A stretch of 64,000 nt of DNA from Massilia sp. ZL223 (GCF_018119395.1 NZ_JAGPWD010000011.1:1-64000); one strand, 5' to 3'; shown: positions 1 through 11,224, counted from the first letter of the stretch. Notes: generated by a model not told the origin, from the letters alone. Program-made: numbers and translations.

Positions 1-2
1 GA

Positions 3-43
3 AGGCCGGGACCCAAGTTTGCGTGAGCAGCAGTTAGCCCATC
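3..43. repeat. Dispersed intergenic repeat, copy A
   Basis: The bases just beyond the sdaA stop match 41052-41095 almost base for base: a GGCCGG core, then ACCCAAGTT, then GTGAGC, then TTAGCCCA, with one short indel and a few substitutions. Both copies lie at the 3' end of a minus-strand gene (sdaA here, aroC there). The function is unknown; it could be part of a REP-like or terminator-associated family. The window edge may truncate this copy. Confidence 0.5.
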
Positions 44-1430
44 AGCAAGCCGCGTGATTGACGGTCACCACATGCACCGCCAACCCGCCCAGCGAGGTTT
101 CCTTGTACTTCACCTGCATATCCGCCCCGGTCTGGCGCATCGTCTCGATGACGTTGTCCAGGCTGACGAAGTGCGTCCCGTCGCCCTTGAGCGCCAGCGA
201 CGCGGCAGTAATCGCCTTGATCGCCCCCATCCCGTTACGCTCGATGCAAGGAATCTGCACCAGCCCGCCGATCGGATCGCACGTCATGCCCAGGTGATGC
301 TCGATCCCGATCTCGGCCGCGTTCTCGATCTGCTCGTTCGTCCCGCCCAGCGCCGCCACCAGGCCGGCCGCCGCCATCGCGCAGGCCACGCCCACCTCGC
401 CCTGGCAACCGATTTCGGCGCCCGAGATCGAGGCGTTCTTCTTGCACAGCATGCCGATCGCCGCGGAAGTCAGCAGGAAATCGCGCACGCCGCGCACCGG
501 GTCGCTCGGATGGCAGTCCTCGGCGTAGTAGCGCAGCACCGCCGGGATGATGCCGGCCGCGCCGTTGGTCGGGGCGGTCACGACACGGCCGCCGGCCGCG
601 TTCTCTTCGTTGACCGCCATCGCGTACAGGGTCACCTGGTGGGTGAAGTCGTGCGGCAGCTCGTTGACGCGCTTGCCTTCGTTGCAGTGCGCCTGCTTCC
701 ACAGCTTGGCCGCACGGCGCTTGACGTTCAGGCCGCCCGGCAGCTGGCCTTCGGTGACCAGGCCGTGGGCGATGCAGTCGCGCATCACGCGCCAGATGCG
801 GTCCAGTCCTGCGTCCAGCTCGGCCTCGCCCATGCGCGCCAGCTCGTTCGCACGCAGCATGTGCGGAATCGACAGGCCGCTGCGCTTGCCCTGCTCCAGC
901 AGCTCGCTCATGGTGCTGAACGGGAAAGGCACCTCGACCGCCGGCGCTTCGGCCGAGCGCGACTGGCTCTCGCCCGCCGCCGTGATGAAACCGCCGCCGA
1001 CCGAATAATAGATGCGCTCGATGACGCTGCCGTCCGCCAGCTTGAGCACGAACTTCATGCCGTTCGGGTGCTCGGGCAAGGTCGAGGCCTTGTGCCAGAC
1101 CAGGCCCGTATTGTAGGTGAACGGTACTTCCTTCGTGCCCAGCAGCTTGAGCACGCCGTCCAGCTCCGCCTCGGCCAGCTTGTCCTCGACCGAGTCCGGA
1201 TCGATGCCCTGGGGCGTTTCGCCCATCAGGCCCAGGATCACCGCCTTGTCGGTGGCGTGGCCGACGCCGGTCAGCGCGAGCGAACCATACAGGTGAGCCT
1301 CGACGCCGACCGCCTGGTCCAGCGGGCCGCATTCCAGCAGAAAGCGGCGCGCCGCCACCATCGGGCCCACGGTGTGGGAGCTCGACGGGCCGATACCGAT
1401 CTTGAACAGATCAAATACGCTCATGTCCAT
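42..1430 (-). CDS. sdaA: L-serine ammonia-lyase (serine dehydratase)
   Basis: Deaminates L-serine to pyruvate and ammonia in the cytoplasm. At 462 residues it has the single-chain length of the bacterial iron-sulfur serine dehydratases. The N-terminal [10 protein letters not shown] motif (about residues 14-23) is diagnostic. Cysteines near 342, 384 and 395 (in [14 protein letters not shown] and QIPCIERN) have the spacing of the three [4Fe-4S] ligands of the family. The ATG at 1430 is preceded by AGAGA; a second ATG two codons in is a possible alternative. It lies 46 bp downstream of tdh in the same direction, so it probably ends a kbl-tdh-sdaA operon. In that operon threonine-derived glycine could be turned into serine by a hydroxymethyltransferase encoded elsewhere and then into pyruvate. 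Confidence 0.95.
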   Translation of the reverse strand: MDMSVFDLFKIGIGPSSSHTVGPMVAARRFLLECGPLDQAVGVEAHLYGSLALTGVGHATDKAVILGLMGETPQGIDPDSVEDKLAEAELDGVLKLLGTKEVPFTYNTGLVWHKASTLPEHPNGMKFVLKLADGSVIERIYYSVGGGFITAAGESQSRSAEAPAVEVPFPFSTMSELLEQGKRSGLSIPHMLRANELARMGEAELDAGLDRIWRVMRDCIAHGLVTEGQLPGGLNVKRRAAKLWKQAHCNEGKRVNELPHDFTHQVTLYAMAVNEENAAGGRVVTAPTNGAAGIIPAVLRYYAEDCHPSDPVRGVRDFLLTSAAIGMLCKKNASISGAEIGCQGEVGVACAMAAAGLVAALGGTNEQIENAAEIGIEHHLGMTCDPIGGLVQIPCIERNGMGAIKAITAASLALKGDGTHFVSLDNVIETMRQTGADMQVKYKETSLGGLAVHVVTVNHAAC

Positions 1431-1476
1431 CTGTTGTCTCTTTATGTCGTTTTTTATGATGGTTTGACGATGACGA

Positions 1477-2433
1477 TCAGGCGGTGATGCCGACGTCGAT
1501 GTTCTTCAGCATGTCGGCGACCATCTCTTCGACGCCGATGCTGGCCTTCCAGCCCCAGTCGCCCTGGGCGCGGCTGTCGTCCAGGCTCTTCGGCCAGGAA
1601 TCGGCGATCTGCTGGCGGCTGTCCGGCTTGTAGGCGATCTCGAATTCCGGCAGCGCCTTCTTGATGGCGGCAGCCAGTTCGCGCGGGTTGAAGGACACGC
1701 CCGCCACATTGTACGAGGAACGGATGACGACCTTCTCGGCCGGCGCGTCCATCAGCTCGATGGTAGCGCGGATCGCGTCCGGCATGTAGATCATCGGCAG
1801 CGTGGTTTCCGGACCCAGGAAGCATTCGTAGGTCTCGCCCTTGAGCGCCGAGTGGAAGATGGCGATCGCGTAGTCGGTGGTGCCGCCGCCCGGAGGCGAC
1901 TTGAAGCTGATGATGCCCGGGTAGCGGATGCTGCGCACGTCCACGCCGTACTTGCTGTGGTAGTACTCGCACAGGCGCTCGCCGGCCAGCTTGCTGATGC
2001 CGTAGATCGTGGTCGGGTCCATCACCGTGTACTGGGCGGTGTTCTCGGCCGGGGTGTTCGGGCCGAAGGCGGCGATCGACGAGGGCCAGAAGATCTTCAG
2101 CGGCTTGCCGGTTTCGCCACGCTCGCGCGCGACTTCCAGGATGTTCAGCAGGCCGTCCATGTTCAGGGTCCATGCCTTCAGCGGGGCCTTTTCGCCGGTG
2201 GCCGACAGCAGCGCCGCCAGCTGGTACACCTGGGTGATGCCTTCGGCGTCGATCAGCGACGCCAGGCGGTCCTTGTCCAGCACGTCGAGCTGGGTGTAGC
2301 GCGCCGCGCCGTAGACGTTGTTGGCGCCGATGTCCGAGGCGATCACGTTGTTTTCGCCGTGCTGTTCGGCCAGGGCGGTGACCAGTTCGCTGCCGATCTG
2401 ACCGTTGGCGCCGATAATGAGGATGCGTTCCAT
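1477..2433 (-). CDS. tdh: L-threonine 3-dehydrogenase, short-chain (SDR) type
   Basis: Oxidises L-threonine to 2-amino-3-ketobutyrate with NAD+. The 318-residue protein is an extended short-chain dehydrogenase/epimerase: the N-terminal GANGQIGSEL nucleotide-binding turn (about residues 8-17), a serine in WPSSIAAFG and the catalytic YGISK tyrosine-lysine pair are all present. It is not the zinc-dependent Tdh of E. coli; SDR-type threonine dehydrogenases are known from Cupriavidus and Flavobacterium. The call rests on family resemblance plus the kbl gene 33 bp upstream, which encodes the next enzyme. Sequence alone could also read as a generic NAD-dependent epimerase. Confidence 0.88.
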   Translation of the reverse strand: MERILIIGANGQIGSELVTALAEQHGENNVIASDIGANNVYGAARYTQLDVLDKDRLASLIDAEGITQVYQLAALLSATGEKAPLKAWTLNMDGLLNILEVARERGETGKPLKIFWPSSIAAFGPNTPAENTAQYTVMDPTTIYGISKLAGERLCEYYHSKYGVDVRSIRYPGIISFKSPPGGGTTDYAIAIFHSALKGETYECFLGPETTLPMIYMPDAIRATIELMDAPAEKVVIRSSYNVAGVSFNPRELAAAIKKALPEFEIAYKPDSRQQIADSWPKSLDDSRAQGDWGWKASIGVEEMVADMLKNIDVGITA

Positions 2434-2466
2434 GCTGTTATTCCGATCTCTTGCTGATGACTGTTC

Positions 2467-3672
2467 TTATTGGTTCTTGATGATGCCCAGCTCGCGGCCG
2501 GCCTGCTCGAAGGCGGCCAGCACCTTGTCGAGCTGCTCGCGGGTGTGCGCGGCCGACAGCTGCACGCGCACGCGCGCCTGGCCCATCGGCACCACCGGGT
2601 AGAAGAAGCCCGACAGCAGCACGCCCAGCTCGAACATGCGGGCGGCGAATTTCTGGGCCACCGGCGCATCGAACAGCATCACCGGCACCACCGGGTGGGT
2701 GCCCGGCTTGATGGTGAAGCCGATGCGCTCGATCTCCTTGCGGAAGTGGGCGGTGTTCTCGTGCAGGCGGTCGCGCAGCTCGGTCGACTTGCTGATGCGG
2801 TCCAGGACGGCCAGCGAGGCGCCGGCGATCATCGGGGCCAGGGTGTTGGAGAACAGGTAAGGACGCGACTTCTGGCGCAGGGTCTCGATGACTTCCTTGC
2901 GGCCCGAGGTGAAGCCGCCCATCGCGCCGCCCAGGGCCTTACCCAGGGTGCCGGTAATGATGTCGATCTTGCCGATCACGCCGCAGTGCTCGTGGGTGCC
3001 GCGGCCCGTCTTGCCCATGAAGCCGGAGGCGTGCGATTCGTCGATCATGGTCAGGGCGCCGTATTTCTCGGCCAGCTCCACGATCTTGTCCAGCTGGGCA
3101 ATGGTGCCGTCCATCGAGAACACGCCGTCGGTGACGATGATCTTGTGGCGCTTGCCCGCTTCAGTCGCGGCCTGCAGCTGATTTTCCAGGTCGGCCATGT
3201 CGTTGTTGGCGTAGCGGTAGCGCGCGGCCTTGCACAGGCGGATGCCGTCGATGATCGAGGCGTGGTTCAGGGCGTCCGAGATGATGGCGTCGTTCTCGTC
3301 GAACAGCGGCTCGAACACGCCGCCGTTGGCGTCGAAGGCGGCCGCGTACAGGATCGTGTCTTCGGTGCCGAGGAATTCCGACAGCTTCTGCTCCAGTTCC
3401 TTGTGCACGGTCTGGGTGCCGCAGATGAAGCGCACCGACGACAGGCCGTAGCCGTACTTTTCCAAGGCGGCGGCGGCCGCCTTCTGGGTTTCCGGGTCGC
3501 CGGACAGGCCCAGGTAGTTATTCGCGCACATGTTGATCAGGGTGCGGCCGTCCTGGGCGACGACTTCGGCGCCCTGGCGCGAGGCCAGCACACGCTCCGG
3601 CTTGAACAGGCCCTCGGTTTTCAGCGTGTCGAGTTTTTGCTGGAGGGTGCTGTAAAAGGCTTGATCGCTCAT
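2467..3672 (-). CDS. kbl: Glycine C-acetyltransferase (2-amino-3-ketobutyrate CoA ligase)
   Basis: PLP enzyme that cleaves 2-amino-3-ketobutyrate with CoA to glycine and acetyl-CoA, completing threonine degradation with Tdh. At 401 residues it has the usual length of the family. The alpha-oxoamine synthase signature is clear: the MIDESHASGFMG segment carries the PLP-ring aspartate region, and the PLP-binding lysine lies in GTLGKALGG. The ATG at 3672 has a strong AGGAGA ribosome site. It is the first gene of the kbl-tdh-sdaA operon. Its 160-bp upstream region, shared with the divergent XRE-cupin gene, contains the palindromes listed separately. Confidence 0.95.
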   Translation of the reverse strand: MSDQAFYSTLQQKLDTLKTEGLFKPERVLASRQGAEVVAQDGRTLINMCANNYLGLSGDPETQKAAAAALEKYGYGLSSVRFICGTQTVHKELEQKLSEFLGTEDTILYAAAFDANGGVFEPLFDENDAIISDALNHASIIDGIRLCKAARYRYANNDMADLENQLQAATEAGKRHKIIVTDGVFSMDGTIAQLDKIVELAEKYGALTMIDESHASGFMGKTGRGTHEHCGVIGKIDIITGTLGKALGGAMGGFTSGRKEVIETLRQKSRPYLFSNTLAPMIAGASLAVLDRISKSTELRDRLHENTAHFRKEIERIGFTIKPGTHPVVPVMLFDAPVAQKFAARMFELGVLLSGFFYPVVPMGQARVRVQLSAAHTREQLDKVLAAFEQAGRELGIIKNQ

Positions 3673-3731
3673 GTGATGCTCTCCTGGTTGGTCCGGCTTG
3701 ACCGGGTGTTGTCGTATGTTGTACCGTTGAC

Positions 3732-3770
3732 TCGTTCGATCTACAAAACTAGGTTCTTTATCTCGAACGA
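3732..3770. promoter_or_regulatory. Inverted repeat between kbl and the XRE-cupin gene
   Basis: TCGTTCGA at 3732-3739 is mirrored exactly by TCGAACGA at 3763-3770, with 23 bp between them. The arms lie in the kbl promoter region on the kbl side of the perfect palindrome at 3773-3788. They could be a second operator for the divergent regulator or a site for another factor. Only the symmetry is seen; binding is inferred. Confidence 0.4.
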
Positions 3771-3772
3771 AA

Positions 3773-3788
3773 ATTCAATATATTGAAT
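3773..3788. promoter_or_regulatory. 16-bp perfect palindrome, candidate operator
   Basis: ATTCAATATATTGAAT is a perfect 16-bp palindrome in an AT-rich patch midway between the divergent kbl operon and the XRE-cupin gene. The position and symmetry suit a dimeric HTH regulator controlling both directions. That the neighbouring XRE-cupin protein binds here is an inference. Confidence 0.5.
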
Positions 3789-3832
3789 CTTACCCCCGGC
3801 CAATGAACTTGGCAAGCTACTGTCTATAGGTA

Positions 3833-4408
3833 ATGAATAAAAGTCTAGCAAACAACGCTCCGCCAGAAGTTGGCGCCACGCTACAGCGCCTGCGCCTCGC
3901 GCGCGGCCTCACATTGGAGGATCTGTCGCGCATCGCGGGCGTGTCCAAGTCGATGCTGTCCCAGATCGAACGCGAAAAAGCCAATCCCACCATCGCCATC
4001 ACCTGGCGCCTGGCCAATGCGCTGGGTGTGCAGATTAGCGAATTGCTATCGTCCGAAGTGCGCCAGGCGGAACTGATCCGCGTGGTCGACGCGCACGAGA
4101 TTCCCACCCTGCCCGGTGCGCATGCCGGTTATTCCCTGCGCATCCTGGGCCCGATGGACCTGGCCGGCAAGTATGAATGGTATGAGCTGACCCTGGCGCC
4201 CGGCGGCGCCCTGGCTTCGCAGGCGCATGATCCGGGCACCAACGAGCACCTGAGCGTGGTGGTCGGCAGCGTCGAGCTGGAAGTCGGCGGCGAGAAGAAA
4301 AAAATCCGTCACGGCGGCACGGCGCGCTATCCCGCGGACCAGGACCACGTGATCCGGAATCCCGGAAAGACCGAGGCCAAGGCGCTGCTGGTGGTCGTGC
4401 ATCGCTAG
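3833..4408 (+). CDS. XRE-family transcriptional regulator with C-terminal cupin
   Basis: Likely a DNA-binding regulator that senses a small molecule. The 191 residues hold an N-terminal XRE helix-turn-helix (about 14-65; LTLEDLSRIAGVSKSMLSQIE is split between the two helices) and a C-terminal cupin barrel (about 110-188; histidines in the NEHLSVV region and in DQDHVI). This is the layout of the SutR/PuuR/YdcN type. It is divergent from kbl-tdh-sdaA across 160 bp containing palindromic sites, so control of threonine catabolism is the simplest hypothesis. No good ribosome site precedes the ATG, and a TATAGG sequence ends 2 bp before it. It shares a bidirectional terminator with the prolyl oligopeptidase gene. 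Confidence 0.9.
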   Translation: MNKSLANNAPPEVGATLQRLRLARGLTLEDLSRIAGVSKSMLSQIEREKANPTIAITWRLANALGVQISELLSSEVRQAELIRVVDAHEIPTLPGAHAGYSLRILGPMDLAGKYEWYELTLAPGGALASQAHDPGTNEHLSVVVGSVELEVGGEKKKIRHGGTARYPADQDHVIRNPGKTEAKALLVVVHR

Positions 4409-4427
4409 CCCAAGCGCAGGTCAAATG

Positions 4428-4463
4428 AAAAACGGCTGCCGGATCGCTCCGGCAGCCGTTTTT
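4428..4463. terminator. Bidirectional intrinsic terminator
   Basis: A 16-bp perfect stem (4428-4443 with 4448-4463) closes on a TCGC loop, with A and T runs at its two edges. It lies between the convergent XRE-cupin and prolyl oligopeptidase genes and can end transcription from both sides. Confidence 0.9.
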
Positions 4464-4478
4464 ATTTCGACAACAAGC

Positions 4479-6650
<2,172 letters not shown>

Positions 6651-6843
6651 GTTGTTCTCTGTCGGATTGAGATGGGGTATGGCATGTGCCGAGGGGCATC
6701 ATAACGCGAATCACCGAGCATGCCTACCGCCGGGCCGGCTTTCCACCTGCGATTAGTAAATGTCCATACAGCAGCTGTCGACATCGGCATATTCATCCCC
6801 GCCGACAGTGCCGGCAGCCCGGCGCAAGCAGCCGGCACTGCGC

Positions 6844-8424
6844 TTATGCGGCATCCATACTGCCCAGCAGTCCCGGATTGAAGTCCGCCCTCCCTTCCCT
6901 CGCCGCGAGCCAGCGGCCCGCCAGTTCGCGCGCCCTTTGACGATCCGCGGGCGCGAGAGCCGCCGCCAATTGCCGCATGCGCGCCGCCGCCTGCTCGACG
7001 GCATGCGCCTCGGCCTGCTCGACCGGGCGCACCTCCGCCGGCTTGCGCGCCGGCGTGCCGGCGCCGGCCCGGGTGAGCGTCGCGGCAGGCAGCCCGGCCC
7101 GCGCGGCCAGCCAGAGCCACATGCAAGCCAGCACCAGGTCGCATTCGACGCCGCGCCCGGCCGCGTACATGCTGGCCAGGTTGACCTGCGCCGGCGCATA
7201 CCCCTGTTCCGCGGCATGGCCGTACCAGTAGACGGCCAGCATGTCGTCGCGGCCCACGCCGTCGCCGCGTGCATGCAGTGCGCCGAGGTTGTTCTGGGCG
7301 CTGGCGTCGCCTTGCTGGGCCGCGCGGCGGTACCAGTCGGCGGCGCGCGCGAAGTCCTGGGGCACGCCCTGGCCATTGGCGTACAACAGGCCCAGCGCGA
7401 ACTGGGCGTTCGCCGCGCCCTGCTCCGCCGCGCGCAGGTAGTAAGCCAGCGCGCGCGGATGGTTGCGCGCCACGCCGAAGCCGCGTCCGCAGCCGCCGGC
7501 CAGGATGTGTCCGGCCCGGTACTGGGCCTGGGCGTGGCCGAGGTCGGCGGCGCGCTCGAACCAGGACAGCGCGCGCTCGCGATCGCGCACCGAGCCGCGC
7601 CGCTCGGCCAGCAGCTCGCCGAGCGCATATTGCGCATCGCGGTCGCCCTGGTGGGCGGCGCGCTCGAGCCAGTGGCGCGCGCTGACCGGATCGGCGCGCA
7701 CGCCCTGGCCGTCGGCATAGGCCAGGCCCAGGTGGCGCTGGGCGACCGGGTTCCCGGCCGCGGCCGCGTGCCGAAACCAGTACAAGGCCTGGGAAGGACT
7801 GGGATCGACGCCGTGCCCACGCTCGTACATCAGGGCCAGCTGCAGCTGGGCGTGGGGAAAACCCTGCATCGCCGCCTTGCGAAACCAGGCCATCGCGAGC
7901 GGATAGCTGACGGCGGCGCCCAGGCCATGCAGGTAGCACTCGCCCAGGTAGCTCTGGGCGCGCGCCATGCCCTGCTCGGCGGCGCGCCAGAACCAGCCGA
8001 GCGCGCACTCGTGCGACTGGCGCACGCCGCGCCCGCGCCGGTACAGCAGTCCCAGGTTGTACTGGGCGGAGCGGTCTCCCTGCTCGGCGGCGCGGCGGAA
8101 CCAGGCGGCGGCCAGCTCCGCGCTGCGCGGCACGCCGCGTCCGTTGTAGTAGAGCGCGCCCAGCTGGCTCTGCGCATAGGCCAGCCCTTGCTCGGCCGCG
8201 CGCATCAGCAGATGGGCGGCGTGCTCGGCGTTGCGATCGGCGCGGCCGCCGCCATCAGCGTCCCGATTGCCGCCGTCCACGCTTTCGTCGTCGCGCTCGC
8301 CGGCTTTGCCCCGCAGGTACAGCAGGGCCAGGTTGAACTGGGCGTAGGGATTGCCGTCCTGGGCGGATCGGCGGAACCACAGGTAGGTCTCGTAGCCCTC
8401 GCGGGCGGCATTCTCGCGGCTCAT
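6844..8424 (-). CDS. Sel1-repeat (SLR/TPR-like) protein, about 11 repeats
   Basis: The 526-residue protein is almost entirely Sel1-like repeats of about 36 residues, each with the AQ..LG.LY..G.GV pattern followed by A..W(Y/F)RRAAEQG. I count 11 repeat cores beginning with AQ between roughly residues 27 and 460, plus a charged C-terminal tail. There is no signal peptide and no membrane helix, so a cytoplasmic scaffold or adaptor role is likely. Sel1 proteins mediate protein-protein contacts, for example in signalling or envelope stress; no partner can be named here. One repeat interval (about residues 50-70, rich in D, G and N) is degenerate. The start has an AGGGG ribosome site. Confidence 0.88.
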   Translation of the reverse strand: MSRENAAREGYETYLWFRRSAQDGNPYAQFNLALLYLRGKAGERDDESVDGGNRDADGGGRADRNAEHAAHLLMRAAEQGLAYAQSQLGALYYNGRGVPRSAELAAAWFRRAAEQGDRSAQYNLGLLYRRGRGVRQSHECALGWFWRAAEQGMARAQSYLGECYLHGLGAAVSYPLAMAWFRKAAMQGFPHAQLQLALMYERGHGVDPSPSQALYWFRHAAAAGNPVAQRHLGLAYADGQGVRADPVSARHWLERAAHQGDRDAQYALGELLAERRGSVRDRERALSWFERAADLGHAQAQYRAGHILAGGCGRGFGVARNHPRALAYYLRAAEQGAANAQFALGLLYANGQGVPQDFARAADWYRRAAQQGDASAQNNLGALHARGDGVGRDDMLAVYWYGHAAEQGYAPAQVNLASMYAAGRGVECDLVLACMWLWLAARAGLPAATLTRAGAGTPARKPAEVRPVEQAEAHAVEQAAARMRQLAAALAPADRQRARELAGRWLAAREGRADFNPGLLGSMDAA

Positions 8425-8647
8425 CCATGTCCCCTTGCGGTGTCGGCGCTATCGCCGGTGGCGGCAGTGTCAGCGCGGCTGGGCGGCCATGGTCCGGGGC
8501 CGCAGCGGAAGCGCTGGCCCGCGCAAGCGAGGCCATCCACTTGCTAAAATTGTAAGTAGAGTGGCCGGGTCGGAGTTTGAGTCGGCACAATCGTGCGGAC
8601 CGCGGCCGTCGCGTTCCGGGTTCGGACACGCAGCGGCCGGGAGGGAA

Positions 8648-9298
8648 TCAGGCGGTGGCGGCGCGCTCGCGCATGGTGGCCGCGTACTTGTCCAGGAAGA
8701 CGGGAATCTTTGCTGCCGCGACCTTGTTAATCGAGACCAGCAGATCCGGCGCCACACGCTCCAGGCCACAGGTGCGCCCCAGGTGGCGCGCGGCGTGCAG
8801 CAGCACTTCGGCGGCGACTTCGGCGTCGGCCTCGGCGCGGTGGGCGGTACCGCGGAACACGATCCCCAGCTGGCGCGAGAGCTGACCCAGCTTGTAGCTC
8901 GCCATTCCCGGATACAGCCGGCGCGAGAGCTTGAGCGAGCACACCAGCGCGGCGTGCGAGCAGCTGCGGCCGAGGCGCGCGCCTTCGGCCTTCAGGAACT
9001 TTTCGTCGAAGCTGGCGTTGTGCGCCGACAGCACGTCGCCGCCGATGAAGTCGAGCAGTTCCGGCACCACCTGGCGGGCCGACGGGGCGCTGTCGACCAT
9101 CTCTTGCGTAATGCCGGTCAGGGCGGTGATGAAGGACGGAATGCGCACGCCGCAATTCACCAGCGAGACATAGCGTTCGGTGATCTCGCCGCCGACGATG
9201 CGCAGTGCCGCCACCTCGGTGATGCGGTCGCCCATCTCGGGCGACAAACCAGTGGTCTCGAAGTCCAGCATCACGATCGGACGCTCATAGCTACTCAT
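8648..9298 (-). CDS. 3'-5' exonuclease of the DnaQ-like DEDDh family
   Basis: 216 residues made up of one RNase T/DnaQ-type exonuclease fold. Exo I is visible as MLDFETTG (Asp12, Glu14), Exo II in LSAHNASFDEKFL and Exo III in HRAEADAEVAAEV, giving the DEDDh set. It is a separate gene from the true DNA polymerase III epsilon chain at 28320-29027. Such stand-alone exonucleases act in DNA or RNA end trimming, and the substrate cannot be read from sequence. It lies 18 bp downstream of the Hsp70-like gene in the same direction, so the two are probably co-transcribed. Confidence 0.88.
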   Translation of the reverse strand: MSSYERPIVMLDFETTGLSPEMGDRITEVAALRIVGGEITERYVSLVNCGVRIPSFITALTGITQEMVDSAPSARQVVPELLDFIGGDVLSAHNASFDEKFLKAEGARLGRSCSHAALVCSLKLSRRLYPGMASYKLGQLSRQLGIVFRGTAHRAEADAEVAAEVLLHAARHLGRTCGLERVAPDLLVSINKVAAAKIPVFLDKYAATMRERAATA

Positions 9299-9316
9299 GC
9301 TTCATCCCTTACAAAT

Positions 9317-10582
9317 CTATCCAAACTTGCGCTGCGCATCCAGGGCCAGGCCGGCGCCGATACTGCCGAACAGGTCGCCTTCCACGGCGCGCGCATCCGG
9401 CACCAGCGCGGCGATATGCCGGCGCAGCAGGCCGACGCCGCTGGAACCGCCGGTAAAGAATACCGTATCGACGTCGCCAGGGGTGACGCCGGCGTCGGCG
9501 AACAGCCGGCGCACGGTCGCGCCGACGCTGTCGACCAGGTGGCCGATGGCCGCCTCGAACTCGGCGCGCCCCACGTGCAGCTCCTCGGGCGGCGACAGGC
9601 GGTCCAGCGACAGGGCCACCCGCTCGGCGCCCGAGAGCCCGATCTTGGCGGCTTCGACCTGGATCGCCAGCCAGTGCCCGGCCCGGTCCTCGATCAGGTT
9701 TTGCAGGCGCGCGATCTTGCGCGGCTCGGCCGCATCGCGCACCAGGTCGGCCAGCTGGGCCTGGCTCTTGCGGGTATAGGCCTGGTTGATCGTGTGCCAG
9801 GTCGCCAGGTTGAAATAATAGCTCGATGGCACCGCCGCGCCCGACAGCAAGTGGCTCCCATGGCCCAGCAGGGGCATCACCGTCGCCAGGCTCAGGTATT
9901 TGTCGAAGTCGGTGCCGCCGATGTGCACGCCGCCGTTGGCCAGGATGTCCTCGCGCCGGTCGGTGCGCCCTGCGCGTTCGGGTCCCAGGCGCACCAGCGA
10001 AAAGTCGGAGGTGCCGCCGCCGATGTCGGCGATCAGGACCAGCTCTTCGCGGTCGATCCCGGCTTCGTAGTCGAAGGCGGCGGCGATCGGTTCGTACTGG
10101 AAGCTCACGTCGCGGAAGCCCACCGAGCGCGCCACCTCGGCCAGCGTATCCTCGGCCAGCTTGTCGGCGCCGGCGTCGTCGTCGATGAAGAACACGGGGC
10201 GGCCGAACACGGCCTGCTCGAAAGGACGCCCTGCCTGGCGCTCGGCGCGGCGCTTGACCTCGCCGATGAACTGGGCCAGCAGTGCGCGGAACGGCAGCGC
10301 CCGCCCGGCGACCTCGGTCTGGCCGTCGATCAGGCTGGTGCCCAGCAGGCTCTTGAGCGAGCGCATCAGGCGGCCTTCGTAGCCTTCCAGGTATTCCGCC
10401 AGCGCTTCGCGTCCATAGGTCACGCGCTCATCGTCGGCATTGAAGAACACCACGGACGGGAGGGTCGGCTTGCCGTCCTCGAGGATGAGAAGCGACTCGG
10501 CCGCGGTGCGGGATGCGCCGGGGCGTAGCCAGCCGACGGTGGAATTGGACGTGCCGAAGTCAACGCCGCAAGCGTGCGTCAT
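9317..10582 (-). CDS. Hsp70 family protein (YegD-like)
   Basis: 421 residues with an actin/Hsp70-type ATPase domain. The phosphate-1 loop is CGVDFGTSNSTVG near the N-terminus, the phosphate-2 region is LIADIGGGTSDFSLV and the adenosine loop is FFTGGSSGVG. There is no full-length DnaK substrate domain, and the length resembles E. coli YegD (about 450). The role is probably chaperone-like, but clients are unknown. The ATG at 10582 (MTHACGVDFG) was chosen because it has an AAAGG ribosome site and places the nucleotide-binding loop at the N-terminus; the frame stays open further upstream but without family similarity. Confidence 0.85.
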   Translation of the reverse strand: MTHACGVDFGTSNSTVGWLRPGASRTAAESLLILEDGKPTLPSVVFFNADDERVTYGREALAEYLEGYEGRLMRSLKSLLGTSLIDGQTEVAGRALPFRALLAQFIGEVKRRAERQAGRPFEQAVFGRPVFFIDDDAGADKLAEDTLAEVARSVGFRDVSFQYEPIAAAFDYEAGIDREELVLIADIGGGTSDFSLVRLGPERAGRTDRREDILANGGVHIGGTDFDKYLSLATVMPLLGHGSHLLSGAAVPSSYYFNLATWHTINQAYTRKSQAQLADLVRDAAEPRKIARLQNLIEDRAGHWLAIQVEAAKIGLSGAERVALSLDRLSPPEELHVGRAEFEAAIGHLVDSVGATVRRLFADAGVTPGDVDTVFFTGGSSGVGLLRRHIAALVPDARAVEGDLFGSIGAGLALDAQRKFG

Positions 10583-10708
10583 ACAAACCTTTGCGTGGGA
10601 GGGGGCGGTATCGTAACAGATAACCGGGCTCTTGTATCGTGTGTCGCTGGCGCCCGACAGGCGAAGTAGCGCTATGATTAATCCTGTCAAATCGGCCACG
10701 GAGCGGCA

Positions 10709-11224
10709 ATGGAAGCAGGAGGCGGCAGCGGCATGGGCCTGGGCGCCGGCGGCGCAGGTCCGGCCGCGTCCGTGCGCCATGAATGGCTCATGAAGCGCAA
10801 TTGTTCCTTGAGCCCGCGCCAGGCGCTGCTGGTCTACGCACTCCTGAGCGCGGCCACCCTCGGCATCGCCCTGGTCTTCACCTTGCGCGGCGCCTGGATG
10901 GTGCTGGCCTTCGCCCTGGCCGAGAGCGCGGCGGTCGGCGCAGCCCTCCTCTACTACGCCCGCCACGCCCTGGACCAGGAGCGCATCCGCCTGGCCGACG
11001 GCTGGCTGCTGGTCGAGCGCCGGGACGGCGCGCGCGTGCTGGAGTCCAGGCTGGACCCGCACCATACCCGCGTCAGCCTGGCCGACCTGGGCATGCGCAC
11101 CCTGATCGTCCTGGAAGCGCGCGGCGAGCGTGTCGACGTGGGGCGCTATCTCACCCCGCCCGCACGGCAGGAAGTCGTGCACCAACTGCGCCGCGCCTTG
11201 CGCCCCGCCTCCCTGTTGTCCTGA
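10709..11224 (+). CDS. DUF2244 family membrane protein
   Basis: 171 residues with two adjacent transmembrane helices (about 40-61 and 64-85) after a Gly/Ala-rich leader, then a soluble C-terminal half rich in Arg. The HEWLMKRNCSLSPRQ motif before the first helix is typical of DUF2244 proteins of betaproteobacteria. In other bacteria this family often lies near cytochrome oxidase genes, but none is seen here. GGAG lies 6-7 bases before the ATG and supports this start. The molecular function is unknown. It is divergent from the Hsp70-like gene. Confidence 0.78.
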   Translation: MEAGGGSGMGLGAGGAGPAASVRHEWLMKRNCSLSPRQALLVYALLSAATLGIALVFTLRGAWMVLAFALAESAAVGAALLYYARHALDQERIRLADGWLLVERRDGARVLESRLDPHHTRVSLADLGMRTLIVLEARGERVDVGRYLTPPARQEVVHQLRRALRPASLLS

